Positions 15,971 to 25,668 of a stretch of DNA of 64,000 bases are shown here, piece by piece. The stretch comes from an uncultured Flammeovirgaceae bacterium (GTDB lineage: Bacteria; Bacteroidota; Bacteroidia; Cytophagales; Cyclobacteriaceae), in NCBI GenBank assembly GCA_937883755.1, contig CAKZYA010000023.1:116084-180083 (forward strand), given 5' to 3'. The notes under the pieces were generated by a model. The model was not told the origin of the DNA. It ran no database searches and saw nothing but the letters and a program-made list of their open reading frames with translations. Position numbers and translations under genes: made by a program. The stretch's first letter is position 1. Each line of letters begins with the position of its first letter.

Positions 15971-16303
15971 CTAGCAACACAGTCCTTCGGATCCGTCAAA
16001 CGAAGCAAAGATCGCTTCAAACTGTTGACGCATACATTGCCATACTTCCGGATTAATGCAGTAGTTCATACTCGTACCCTCTACGGATCCTTGTATTAGG
16101 CCAATATTCTTCAACTCTTTTAAGTGCTGAGAAACGGTAGCCTGCGCCAACCCTAATTCTTCCACCAAATCACCATTAATGCACTGCTTTGATCTTAGCA
16201 AATGCTGAAGGATAGCAATTCGGGCAGGGTGCGAAAAGGCTTTTCCCAGTTGTGCTAGTTCGTTCTGCTCAGTGGTGTAGTTCTGTATTTTGGTAATGCC
16301 CAT
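15971..16303 (-). CDS. ArsR/SmtB-family repressor
   Basis: 110 residues with the family's winged helix: LGKAFSHPARIAILQHLLRS, then INGDLVEELGLAQATVSQHL as the recognition helix and LKELKNIGLIQGSVEGTSMN as the wing. Cys residues at KQCING and the C-terminal GLCC are candidate metalloid ligands, though the classic CVCD motif of ArsR is not complete. Upstream of the arsC-like gene on the same strand, so it probably represses this pair and is relieved by arsenic or antimony. Confidence 0.88.
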   Translation of the reverse strand: MGITKIQNYTTEQNELAQLGKAFSHPARIAILQHLLRSKQCINGDLVEELGLAQATVSQHLKELKNIGLIQGSVEGTSMNYCINPEVWQCMRQQFEAIFASFDGSEGLCC

Positions 16304-16639
16304 AACTTTATCGCAATATAACGATGAAAATAACTAGAAGGCAATACTAAAGATAGAAATGCTGGGTAGCCAAACTGCATCTTGAAGAGTATTCTTCTCA
16401 ATTATTTAGCACGAAACATTACAGTAACCATGATTCAGAGGAATACTAGTGAAAATCTTCACAGCGATAAGAAAAAGCCAATAGCCTATCCTACTAGTTT
16501 TTTGATGCATACATTCCGAATTTGATACATCGACCAGAGCAAACGTACTTCTCCAATGTTACCTTATTATTAATTGGTGGTACATCCTCTATGAATGTAC
16601 CTCCGGTAAGCAATTGTTTGAATTGGTTAGGAAAGCAAA

Positions 16640-16667
16640 AAACCCAGCAGTCTATGCTACTGGGTTT
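16640..16667. terminator. Hairpin upstream of response-regulator copy 2
   Basis: AAACCCAG (16640-16647) pairs with CTGGGTTT (16660-16667). The same arms, followed by a TTGCTTATGAGA-like stretch, precede the first paralogue, which marks an ancient duplication of gene plus leader. Confidence 0.65.
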
Positions 16668-16917
16668 CCTTGCTTATGAGATACATTTATCTACGTAGGT
16701 GAAGAAAAAACTGACTGCATCGCTGCCAGAATTTCTAAAACATTCCAAATATGATGGCTAAATCCATAACCGCAAAACTACTGGGCTTACATTACCCCAA
16801 TATCAAGGGCAGGTTACGTTTACATCAATTTTTGATTACCCGACAACCACACACTTCATTTTAACAAACTAATCATCCTTAAGTTAGTATATTGCAAGTT
16901 TGTATATACTTACTACT

Positions 16918-17621
16918 ATGAATGATAGAATTATCATTGTCTTAGCTGAACCCCTACCTGACCTGACCAACCAACTACAGCAAGCCTTTCAGAATATGAA
17001 CTATCGGTTGATCCGTACTTCGTCTGGACGAGAGGCCTTACAGGTTTGTGAGCAATACAATCCTTTTTTATTCATCACCGATATGACACTTCCCGACATG
17101 GAAGGGATTGAGGTTATCCGACGGATGCAGGAGCAAAGTATTGCTTCCCAAAGCCATAAAATTGTGCTCAGTAATCGCCCTGAAGAATATTTAGAAGTGG
17201 TAGCTTTCCAATACGGAGCTGATGATTACTTGCGCAAGCCTATTCGTATCCGCGCCTACATAAAACGATTGGAAGCCCTCATCCGACGTGAACAAAATAA
17301 GCGGGTAAAACGATCATTGAAGATTTCATCAACCTTCCATATAGACCCTAACCAGTATCTTATTCACCAACAGGGTGAAACATTTTTTTTATCGAAGAAA
17401 GAGTTTAACTTACTTTATCTCTTAGCCAGTAACCCCTCCCGGATTTTCAGCCGAAGTGAACTAATTACCCAGGTTTGGGAACAAGATGTACTAGTACTAC
17501 CCCGTACCTTGGATGTCCACATCCGCAAAATTCGCCAAAAATTGGTTCGCAATTTATTGAAACGGTCACGGGCAAAGGTTACCAATTTGTTCCTCAAACT
17601 ACCGTTCAATTTGCCCCTTAG
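16918..17621 (+). pseudogene. OmpR/PhoB-type response regulator, frameshifted near the C-terminus
   Basis: Paralogue of the regulator at 12230, with the receiver intact: FITDMTLPDMEG has the acceptor Asp and DDYLRKPI the Lys. The start MNDRIIIVLAE at 16918 is preferred over an ATG at 16900 because the shared promoter-like motif then sits at the same distance as in the other copy. In the winged helix the frame breaks after RKIRQK: adding one A to the run 17537-17541 restores IGSQFIETVTGKGYQFVPQ and a stop at 17621, matching the paralogue. As written, the frame instead runs on to 17637 with an unrelated tail, losing the last strands of the wing. It could be a real mutation or a sequencing error. 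Confidence 0.85.
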
Positions 17622-17804
17622 AAGTCACCTAATATAGGTGGATACTTACTTCAAGTTTTTTTTAATATCGTTTACTTGGTAGCGAATTATTAATCATTAA
17701 AGCAGTGCACCCAAGATAGTGAACAAGGATGGAGGTTCAACAGCCATGAGCTTAATTGATAACCATACAAAAATACAAGAGATACGCCATAATTCAGCTA
17801 CGGG

Positions 17805-18137
17805 CTATTCTTCTTCCCCTACAATCCACTGGTTCACTGTGTTATGCGGCCATTCTATTGTAACTTTGTGAAATGTTGATTGAGGTTCGGTAAGATCCAT
17901 GGTAAGTTGCTCATTGGATAAGAAAGTTTCTCCTGCCAACCTATACTCGTCTGACTTTCCATAATCCTTAAAATGATTAGTTGAACTAAGCCATATTTTT
18001 ACTTTACCCTCCTTTTCCATTGCCTTCCAAGAGACGACCACATCTGGTGAAAGCTTCCTTAGCTCCGCTGCCATTAGCTTTAACCTGTAATGATAATTTC
18101 CACTGCATTTCCAAGTGTTGATCGACATCATTATCAT
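17805..18137 (-). CDS. Stand-alone domain resembling the C-terminus of secreted alkaline-phosphatase-type proteins
   Basis: 110 residues: an N-terminal YRLKLMAAELRKLSPDVV, then KVKIWLSSTNHFKDYGKSDE, FLSNEQLTMDLTE and the ending FHKVTIEWPHNTVNQWIV. Many Bacteroidota alkaline-phosphatase-type enzymes end with a beta domain reading 'KIWVxTTNxF..GG.DEY.L...V.ls......l......F.KIVLEa.yNTxNRW'. Here it stands alone without catalytic domain or signal peptide, so it may be the tail of a gene whose front was lost, or a free binding module. The match is from memory of the pattern. Confidence 0.45.
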   Translation of the reverse strand: MIMMSINTWKCSGNYHYRLKLMAAELRKLSPDVVVSWKAMEKEGKVKIWLSSTNHFKDYGKSDEYRLAGETFLSNEQLTMDLTEPQSTFHKVTIEWPHNTVNQWIVGEEE

Positions 18138-18627
18138 ACGCTGAAGGTAGATTAGAAATATAGGAGCTGTGTTAGCCGAGTGTTAATTGCTAATTAGTGC
18201 ATCTTATTTATGAGATGCTCTTGGAAAAAATAACGGGGTAATTAGAAAAGGATAGCATAACAAAATTAATAATTAACTAAAACACAATAAGTCATACCAA
18301 ACAATTCGGTGACCTATGCTATAAGTGCAATCTTAAAATATTGATTTTCATTACTTTGCCATCTTAGTTGCAGCCTCTCTCATCTGGTTTAGTTTTCACG
18401 GGGAAGATTCACCCTTTCGTTCCATCAGATTACTACAAAGAGTTTTATAGCCTATCAGTGGGTAATTCATCAATTTGAAGTTAATTGCCCAGATACATGT
18501 TTCAGCTCGGTTGAATCAGTAAATATTACCATTTAGTGACATAAAGTTAACAATTCGATAACAACGAAAGCAACTGTGGTGGGTTGGAGTGGATAGTTTC
18601 AATTAACTCTATACAATCTATTCACTT
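18138..18627. other. Intergenic, promoter region of the phosphatase fusion
   Basis: About 490 bp, AT-rich, no gene visible. It must hold the promoter of the large phosphatase gene; I could not identify a Pho-box-like operator. Confidence 0.4.
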
Positions 18628-21600
18628 ATGTTGACACCTGTATTTTTTCGAAAATGTTGGGCATGCTTATTTTTGTGGGGGATAGCTTTCTTATCCCTTC
18701 AGCTAAATGCCCAGAACCTGACGTATGATCTAGCATTGGCTCCCTTTTACCATGGTGTAGCTTCCGGCGATCCGCTGGCTGACCGGGTAATTATCTGGAC
18801 TCGTATTACTCCAGAAGGCGAAAGCTCCGATCAAGAGATAGAAGTATCCTGGAAAATGGCTACTGATCCGGAATTTACCGATATAGTGCAAAATGGTCAG
18901 CTTATGACCAACGCTGCCCGTGACTACACCGTTAAAGTGGATGTTACCGGGCTGGCTTCTTATACCACCTACTACTACCAATTTGAAGCAATGGGTAAGG
19001 CTTCTATTATCGGTCGTACCCGAACTACTCCTACTGGTTCTGCTGATCATCTGCGATTTGCCGTGGTTTCATGTAGTAATTATCAAGCGGGTTACTTTAG
19101 TGCCTACGGACGTATTGCTGACCGAGCCGATCTGGATGCCGTAATTCACCTAGGTGACTACATTTACGAGTACTCCGCTACCGGGGAGGATTTTTACGGT
19201 GATGCCGGATTGCGTGATTCTGGTGAGCGGCGACATTTACCCGATAAAGAAATTGTGACTTTAGCCGATTACCGCACCCGCTACTCTCAGTATCGACTGG
19301 ACCCTGACTTACGCCGAGCACATCAGCAACATCCGTTTATCACCATTTGGGACGACCATGAATCGGCGAATGATGCTTACGAAGACGGAGCAGAAAACCA
19401 CCAACCTGATGAAGAAGGGTCTTGGGACGAACGAAAGTCAGTTTCCCGACAAGTATATACCGAATGGATGCCAATTCGGGGCGACTTGAACGAAATTCCT
19501 CTGTATCGCACTATTCAGTACGGCGAGCTGATGGATTTAATTATGCTCGATACCCGCTTGGAAGAGCGAGATATTCAAGGTATGAGTATCACTAATGCTG
19601 AATTATACAGCAGCGACCGGACCATGCTGGGTGATACGCAAAAGCAATGGATGTTTGATCAGCTACAAAACTCCACTGCTAAGTGGAAAGTAATTGGTAA
19701 TCAAGTAATATTTTCACCTTTCAACGTTTGGTGGGCAGGACTAGACCCAAACGGTGGTTTTACCCCAGATGGTATTGAAAGTGTTTTCCTGGACATTTGG
19801 GATGGTTACCCTACCGAGCGAGACGAGATTATCAATTTCATCAGCGGGAATTCCCTGGACAATGTGGTAGTGCTTACGGGTGACTTTCATTCTACCTTTG
19901 CCTACGATGTGACCAGCCAGCCATCGCCATTGAGTGGTAATGATCCCACTATTGCTGCTGCCGGACAAGCCCCGGTTCCCGTAACTCCTACCTACAATCC
20001 GACTACCCGCCAAGGTTCGGTTGCCGTAGAGTTTGCCACTCCCAGTGTGAACTCAGCCAACTTTGACGAAAACGTGGGAGCCGAAGGTGCCGCCGGATTT
20101 GAATTTCAGATTAACAAGCCGCTGGCTGCTCCTGGTTCTCCACTCGATGGTATCAACCCGAATCCGCATATGCACTACAATGATTTGGATCAGCACGGCT
20201 ACTTTATTCTGGATGTGAAGGAGGAACGTGCCCAAGCCAACTGGTACTTCGTAGAAACCATTCTGGAACCTAACTCACCCGAGCAATTTGCTTCCGCTTG
20301 GGGATCAGATGCAGATAACAACTATCTAACCGAAGGCGAAGAGAGTGCTGCTAAAGCGGATGCCCCTCCACTAGCTCCCGATGCAATGAGTAGTGAGAAC
20401 TTCACTTTGCAAATTCTGCACGCTTCTGATTTGGAAGGTGGCGTAGAAGCCATTGACAATGCGCCTAACTTTGCAGCTATTGTTGATCGGTTAGAGGAAG
20501 AAGAAAATACACTGACCATATCCGGCGGTGATAACTACATTCCTGGCCCATTCTTTGGAGCGGCGGGCGACGGTAGCTTGCGCCCCGTGTTTCAGGAAAT
20601 CTACCAAGAGTTGTACAACGAAGCAGGGTTGACTAACATTCGGGAAACCCCGGGGCGATTGGATATTACCATCATGAACATCATCGGTTTTGACGCTTCA
20701 GCGGTGGGTAACCATGAGTTTGATGCTGGTACTAACGCTTTTTCGGATATTGTAGGCACCGACATTCGTGGCACTACGTTAGGCGATGTTCGCTGGCTGG
20801 GAGCACAATTTCCGTATTTATCAGCCAACCTTGACTTTAGTGGCGACGGTGATCTTGGCGGATTATTCACTAGTGAGATTCAGCCTACTAGCACATTTAT
20901 CTCAGCTCCCGATGATTTAGATGCGGCAGCAGCAGCTCCCAAGTTTGCTCCCGCTACTACCGTTGAATTCAATGGTGAAACCGTAGGCATTGTGGGCGCA
21001 ACGACCCAGATTGTACAGTCCATTTCCTCTGCTGGAGGAGTAGAGGTTTTAGGTCCAACCGAAAACGATATGCCTGCTTTAGCTCAAGTGCTACAACCGA
21101 CGATTGATGCACTAGCGAGTCAGGGAATTAATAAGATTGTACTGGTAACCCATCTCCAGCAAATCGCACTAGAGAAAGAACTGATCGGACTGCTTTCGGG
21201 AGTCGACGTAGTGATTGCGGGTGGTTCCGATGTGCTATTCGCTCAGGAAGATGATGTGCTCCGCAGTGGCGACGAAATTGAAGAAGCGTATCCATTTATT
21301 ACCCAAAATGCGGATGGTGACCCCGCCGTAGTGGTTGGAACCGACGGAGAGTATAGCTACGTAGGTCGCTTACTGATTGAGTTTACCAGCGAAGGAGTAC
21401 TGGTAGAAAGTTCGTTAGATAACGAAATGAGCGGAGCCTACGCCACCGTAGAAGAAGTGGTAAGTGGACTTTGGGAAACCGAAGACCCGTTTGCCGAAGG
21501 TACCAAGGGTGAGCTAGTTCAAAGGTTGACTAACTCGGTAGAGACCATTGTAAATGAGCAGGACGGAGTTATTGTAGGAAAAACCAGCGTGTACCTCGAC

Positions 21601-23808
21601 GGTCGTCGGGCGCAGGTACGTACTGAGGAAACCAATTTGGGTAATCTCACCGCTGATGCCTCTTTGGCTACTGCCCAGCAGTTTGATGCCAGTGTAAAAG
21701 TATCACTCCGAAACGGCGGTGGCATTCGGGCTGCGATTGGTGAAGTAGTAGATTTAGGGGGCGGTAATGTTCGGTTTGCTCCACCTCAGGCAAACCCCGA
21801 ATCGGGTAAGCAGGAAGGAGACATCTCTCAATTAGATATCGTAAACACACTTCGGTTCAACAATAGCTTATCGTTGCTAACGCTATCGGCGGCTGATTTA
21901 CTAGCGGTGCTAGAATATGCTGTATCCGCCTCCGAACCAGACGCCACTCCTGGTCAGTTCCCTCAGGTAGCCGGAGTTCGGTTTAGCTTTGACATTACTC
22001 AGGACGTAGGTAATCGAGTACAGACGGTAGAAATTATTGACCAAGAAGGAAACGTAGAAGATACTATCGCCGAGAATGGTGAGGTAGTAGGCGATGCCGA
22101 GCGGGAAATCCGCGTAGTGACTTTAGATTTCTTGGCCGGAGGCGGTGATGGCTACCCGTACTCCGAGCTAGGTGAAAACCGAGTAGACTTACCCGAAGTG
22201 CTAGATAGCCTGACCGATGCCGGACAAGCTACATTCACCGATCCGGGCACGGAGCAGGATGCTTTAGCCGAGTATTTGCTAGCTAATTTTTCTGATGAGC
22301 CTTTCGCTCAGGAAGAAACTCCAGTAGACCAAGATACCCGCATTCTCAACCTGAACGCTGACGGTGGTAATGGTGGACAGACGATTGTAGAAATTGCTCA
22401 GGGAGATGAACGCTTTGGTTTGCTGGTAGAAGCAGTAGTAAAAGCAGGTTTAGCTGAAACCCTTTCTTCGGAAGGTTCCTTTACCGTATTTGCGCCTACT
22501 AATACTGCTTTTGAGAATGCTCTACCTGCATTAGGGTTTCAGAGCCTGGATGAAGTCCCGGTAGATGTGCTTACCCAAATCTTACTCTACCACGTAATTC
22601 CTACTGAATTATTCGCGGCTGATTTAATGCCCGGTGAGCAGTACGAAACCGCGCAGGGACTTTCTGTTGTGATTGGTCAAGATGATACGGAAAGCCTTAC
22701 CGTAAACGGAGTCAATATCATTTTGCCGGATGTAGACGCTAGCAACGGGGTTATTCACGGCATTGATGAGGTACTAGTTCCGGTAGCGAATGTTACCAAA
22801 TTTGTGCTGGTGAACGCCCGTACCAATCACGACATTCGCGAGATTGTAGATGGTGATGTGCTGGATCTAACTCAGCTCCCTCATCAACTAAATGTGCGTG
22901 CAGAAGTAGCCGGACATCCGGAAAGTGTACAGTTTACGTTAAACGGGGAGATGATTCAACCTCAGAATGCGGCTCCTTACGCCTTGTTTGGAGACGATGA
23001 AGGCGACTACCAGTCAGGAAAATTTGAGTTGGGCAGTTATGTATTATCGGCTATTCCTTATTCGGGAAGAACAGCGACCGGAATTCCCGGAACTCTGCTA
23101 GAAATATCATTTGAGGTAGTGGAGCGAAGTACCATCGCCGAGATTGTCCGCACCAATGATGATTTCTCTATGCTGGCAACTGCTCTGCGACAAGTCGGCT
23201 ATCTATCAACGGTGCGTGGCGAAGGGCCGTTTACCGTATTTGCTCCAAACAATGCCGCTTTTGAATCACTTTTAACGGAGATGGGATTAACGGACGTGCG
23301 ACAAATTCCTATTCCAGTACTAAGGGAAGTGATCCGCTATCATATCGTAATTGGGGAGGAGCTACGAGCGGCTGATTTAAGCGACGGTCAGGAAATTGAA
23401 ACCCGACAGTACAGCCCGGTAACCATTAGCATTGTTGATGGAACAGTAAAAGTAAACGATGCTACGGTGATTGCCCCCGATGTGTTGGCCAGTAACGGAG
23501 TAGCCCATGTAATTGATCAGGTGCTGATGCCACCCAGTGAAGCGATGAATACTTCCGGGATGTACCTAGAAGCTTCGCCTAATCCGGGAGCTTCGGAAGT
23601 GAATCTTCAGGTGATAGATCATCCGGAGGCCCGGGTAGAGGTCGCTATCATGGATCAATACGGCACTCCACTATCTACGTTATCATTCAATACTCCACCA
23701 GATAACGAAGTAAATTTCTCGCTAGATATTTCTAGTTTACCGACTGGGGTATATATGATTCAAGCGCAGTTAGGGGAAGATCGTCAGGTTCTGCGCGTGA
23801 TTCGCTAG
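18628..23808 (+). CDS. Secreted multidomain phosphatase: PhoD + 5'-nucleotidase + two FAS1 + T9SS sorting domain
   Basis: 1726 residues. Signal peptide 1-29 (ends LQLNAQ). PhoD-type phosphatase/phosphodiesterase about 35-560: HLGDYIYEY (near 174), IWDDHESAND (near 241), VVLTGDFHST (near 417). 5'-nucleotidase metallophosphatase about 592-905: ILHASDLEGG, SGGDNYIPG, AVGNHEFDAG, LVTHLQQ; 5'-nucleotidase C-terminal domain about 983-1235 (NLGNLTADA, SLRNGGGIRA). FAS1 domains about 1252-1385 and 1502-1630, each with FTVFAP and YHVI/YHIV. Sorting domain about 1649-1726 (SPNPG...YMIQAQLGEDRQVLRVIR, with break). Metal sites deviate in the second phosphatase: Glu in DLEGG for the usual His, and GGSD where GHxH is expected. 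Likely surface-attached, releasing phosphate from diesters and nucleotides. Confidence 0.92.
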   Translation: MLTPVFFRKCWACLFLWGIAFLSLQLNAQNLTYDLALAPFYHGVASGDPLADRVIIWTRITPEGESSDQEIEVSWKMATDPEFTDIVQNGQLMTNAARDYTVKVDVTGLASYTTYYYQFEAMGKASIIGRTRTTPTGSADHLRFAVVSCSNYQAGYFSAYGRIADRADLDAVIHLGDYIYEYSATGEDFYGDAGLRDSGERRHLPDKEIVTLADYRTRYSQYRLDPDLRRAHQQHPFITIWDDHESANDAYEDGAENHQPDEEGSWDERKSVSRQVYTEWMPIRGDLNEIPLYRTIQYGELMDLIMLDTRLEERDIQGMSITNAELYSSDRTMLGDTQKQWMFDQLQNSTAKWKVIGNQVIFSPFNVWWAGLDPNGGFTPDGIESVFLDIWDGYPTERDEIINFISGNSLDNVVVLTGDFHSTFAYDVTSQPSPLSGNDPTIAAAGQAPVPVTPTYNPTTRQGSVAVEFATPSVNSANFDENVGAEGAAGFEFQINKPLAAPGSPLDGINPNPHMHYNDLDQHGYFILDVKEERAQANWYFVETILEPNSPEQFASAWGSDADNNYLTEGEESAAKADAPPLAPDAMSSENFTLQILHASDLEGGVEAIDNAPNFAAIVDRLEEEENTLTISGGDNYIPGPFFGAAGDGSLRPVFQEIYQELYNEAGLTNIRETPGRLDITIMNIIGFDASAVGNHEFDAGTNAFSDIVGTDIRGTTLGDVRWLGAQFPYLSANLDFSGDGDLGGLFTSEIQPTSTFISAPDDLDAAAAAPKFAPATTVEFNGETVGIVGATTQIVQSISSAGGVEVLGPTENDMPALAQVLQPTIDALASQGINKIVLVTHLQQIALEKELIGLLSGVDVVIAGGSDVLFAQEDDVLRSGDEIEEAYPFITQNADGDPAVVVGTDGEYSYVGRLLIEFTSEGVLVESSLDNEMSGAYATVEEVVSGLWETEDPFAEGTKGELVQRLTNSVETIVNEQDGVIVGKTSVYLDGRRAQVRTEETNLGNLTADASLATAQQFDASVKVSLRNGGGIRAAIGEVVDLGGGNVRFAPPQANPESGKQEGDISQLDIVNTLRFNNSLSLLTLSAADLLAVLEYAVSASEPDATPGQFPQVAGVRFSFDITQDVGNRVQTVEIIDQEGNVEDTIAENGEVVGDAEREIRVVTLDFLAGGGDGYPYSELGENRVDLPEVLDSLTDAGQATFTDPGTEQDALAEYLLANFSDEPFAQEETPVDQDTRILNLNADGGNGGQTIVEIAQGDERFGLLVEAVVKAGLAETLSSEGSFTVFAPTNTAFENALPALGFQSLDEVPVDVLTQILLYHVIPTELFAADLMPGEQYETAQGLSVVIGQDDTESLTVNGVNIILPDVDASNGVIHGIDEVLVPVANVTKFVLVNARTNHDIREIVDGDVLDLTQLPHQLNVRAEVAGHPESVQFTLNGEMIQPQNAAPYALFGDDEGDYQSGKFELGSYVLSAIPYSGRTATGIPGTLLEISFEVVERSTIAEIVRTNDDFSMLATALRQVGYLSTVRGEGPFTVFAPNNAAFESLLTEMGLTDVRQIPIPVLREVIRYHIVIGEELRAADLSDGQEIETRQYSPVTISIVDGTVKVNDATVIAPDVLASNGVAHVIDQVLMPPSEAMNTSGMYLEASPNPGASEVNLQVIDHPEARVEVAIMDQYGTPLSTLSFNTPPDNEVNFSLDISSLPTGVYMIQAQLGEDRQVLRVIR

Positions 23809-23827
23809 CATAGGATTATCACCAATA

Positions 23828-23863
23828 GAAAAAGACCATCTTCGTGAGAGGATGGTCTTTTTC
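23828..23863. terminator. Bidirectional terminator between convergent genes
   Basis: GAAAAAGACCATC (23828-23840) pairs perfectly with GATGGTCTTTTTC (23851-23863) over a 10-nt loop, with A and T runs on the outer flanks. It lies between the ends of the phosphatase gene (plus) and the SusD gene (minus). Confidence 0.92.
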
Positions 23864-23962
23864 TGTTGAGTACATTCTTGAGGAGACCTATCATCCTTTT
23901 GGATTCGAGCGAAACAACTCGGCTATTCCCTGGTCTTCTACCGATGAAAGGAAGTATTCATT

Positions 23963-25648
23963 CTACCAAGGTTTACTAGTTCCTTGCAACACCCACATCT
24001 TTGACCAAGGACTGTCAGCGCCTACGGGTCCGGAATACTGCGTGATTTCTAAACGATCAATAGCCAAATTTGCATTGGTGGTGTTATTGTTCAGTTCGTC
24101 ATTTCCGTAGGGGTAGCGAAGGGCAACCACGGGCTGACCAGAAGCTGGCCCTACCTCTAGCGTGGGCAGCCCCGTCCGGCGGTAGTCCATCCACGCTTCG
24201 GTAGCGGCAGTCCAGCTTGCTACCCACTTTTGGGCCATAAGCTGCTCCATACTACCATCAAAAGTAACATCAGGCTGGGCTATAAAGCTTTCGTAGTCAT
24301 CTGCCTTGCCCCAGGTCTGTAGAGACTGCATAATGGCATTGTTGTAATGATCCTCGGCATTACCCACATTCCAACCTTTCAGTGCCGCCTCGGCCAGGAT
24401 AAAACTTACTTCTGCCGAAGAAATGACCCGAGCCTGCAGAATATCTCCGGGTGCCCCGGCCGTAGCATACACTGGTGCTAGCTGCGATACGTGCTGGTTG
24501 CGGGTGCCTTGCCCCGGATCAGGGTTGCCGTTGTAGGATTCGGGAATGAGAAGGCCAGGAGGTAGCCCTACGTACAAGCCAGTATCAAACGATTCGTCAT
24601 TAGGATTGAAGCGGCGGGTAAAGTCAGTATCGCTCATTTCCTTAAACTCCAAGTACGAAAAAGTAACCGCTCCACTCTCCAATAATTCTCCGTCTACTCT
24701 TAGTACGGTATCCACTGACATGGGCAATGTAGGATCAGCCACCCATTGCACTGCTACCGGAGAAAACCAAACGGACAACCTAGGATCGTTTGTACCCACG
24801 AGTTGATCTATTAGTGTTTGACACGCTTGCCAGCGGGTAAAGTCGTCTACATCGGTAAACTGAGAAGGCCACACATCATTGGCACCTCCGGTGTAGTCTA
24901 GCGTAGCGTCTTGGTCGGCGGTTTGGAAATACATACCAGAGTTATAGATCGCTTCAATTCCGGCCTGAGCCACCTGCGGCTTTTTCTCGGAAATTCGCAT
25001 ATAGTATCGTAGCAGCAGCGAGTTGGCAAAGCGCTGCCACTGGTCGGTATCGCCGCCAAAGTAAAAGTCGGAAGCGGTATTGACCACACTTACATCGGCT
25101 GATGCAAACAGGTCTGCCGCCTGGCTCAGATCAGCGATGATACCGTCGTAGATCACCTCCTGACTGTCAAAAGCCGGATATTCAAAACCTTCTTCACCCA
25201 GGTCACCTTTCACCGCGTCGGTGTAGGGCGCATCTCCCCAAATATCGGTGATATTGCCAAAAATGAACGACTTCATAGTCAAGGCCACACCAGTAAAGAA
25301 ATCGAAACCCATCTCTTCCGAACGCTTTTCTAGCAACGCATTGGTTCTGAGCATGGCGTACCAGTTATCCCATTCGGAGGCAGTCCATTCGTAGTGGTTA
25401 TGGGCATTGTACCAGCCGTTTTTCTGCGTATGCTGTACCGCCCCGGCCATATTGTTAAAACCAAGTTCCAGATACCGCTGGGCAGCAGGGGCTAGCACAG
25501 CAGGCATCAAAAGGTTGGGATTAGCATCCGATGGATTAATACCATTGGGGTCGATGTTCATCTCTGTAAGCTGCTCTTCACAGGCAGTAGCCAGCAGCAG
25601 TCCCATTACCAGTAGAAGCGTTTTTTTGATATTAAATATATTGTTCAT
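23963..25648 (-). CDS. SusD/RagB-like outer-membrane lipoprotein (SusD-like_2 type)
   Basis: 561 residues. Lipoprotein signal MNNIFNIKKTLLLVMGLLLA followed by TACEEQLTEMNIDPN, with the acidic residues after Cys expected for surface export. Features of the nutrient-binding family: NPNLLMPAVLAPAAQRYLE, WDNWYAMLRTNALLEKRSEE, FGNITDIWGDAPYTDAVKG and the C-terminal AATEAWMDYRRTGLPTLEVG. It forms the lid of the SusC transporter encoded 20 bp upstream. Ligand unknown; its convergent neighbour is a large phosphatase, so a phosphorylated or dephosphorylated product is a reasonable guess. Confidence 0.92.
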   Translation of the reverse strand: MNNIFNIKKTLLLVMGLLLATACEEQLTEMNIDPNGINPSDANPNLLMPAVLAPAAQRYLELGFNNMAGAVQHTQKNGWYNAHNHYEWTASEWDNWYAMLRTNALLEKRSEEMGFDFFTGVALTMKSFIFGNITDIWGDAPYTDAVKGDLGEEGFEYPAFDSQEVIYDGIIADLSQAADLFASADVSVVNTASDFYFGGDTDQWQRFANSLLLRYYMRISEKKPQVAQAGIEAIYNSGMYFQTADQDATLDYTGGANDVWPSQFTDVDDFTRWQACQTLIDQLVGTNDPRLSVWFSPVAVQWVADPTLPMSVDTVLRVDGELLESGAVTFSYLEFKEMSDTDFTRRFNPNDESFDTGLYVGLPPGLLIPESYNGNPDPGQGTRNQHVSQLAPVYATAGAPGDILQARVISSAEVSFILAEAALKGWNVGNAEDHYNNAIMQSLQTWGKADDYESFIAQPDVTFDGSMEQLMAQKWVASWTAATEAWMDYRRTGLPTLEVGPASGQPVVALRYPYGNDELNNNTTNANLAIDRLEITQYSGPVGADSPWSKMWVLQGTSKPW

Positions 25649-25668
25649 GGTTAAATAGGTTGCTTGAA

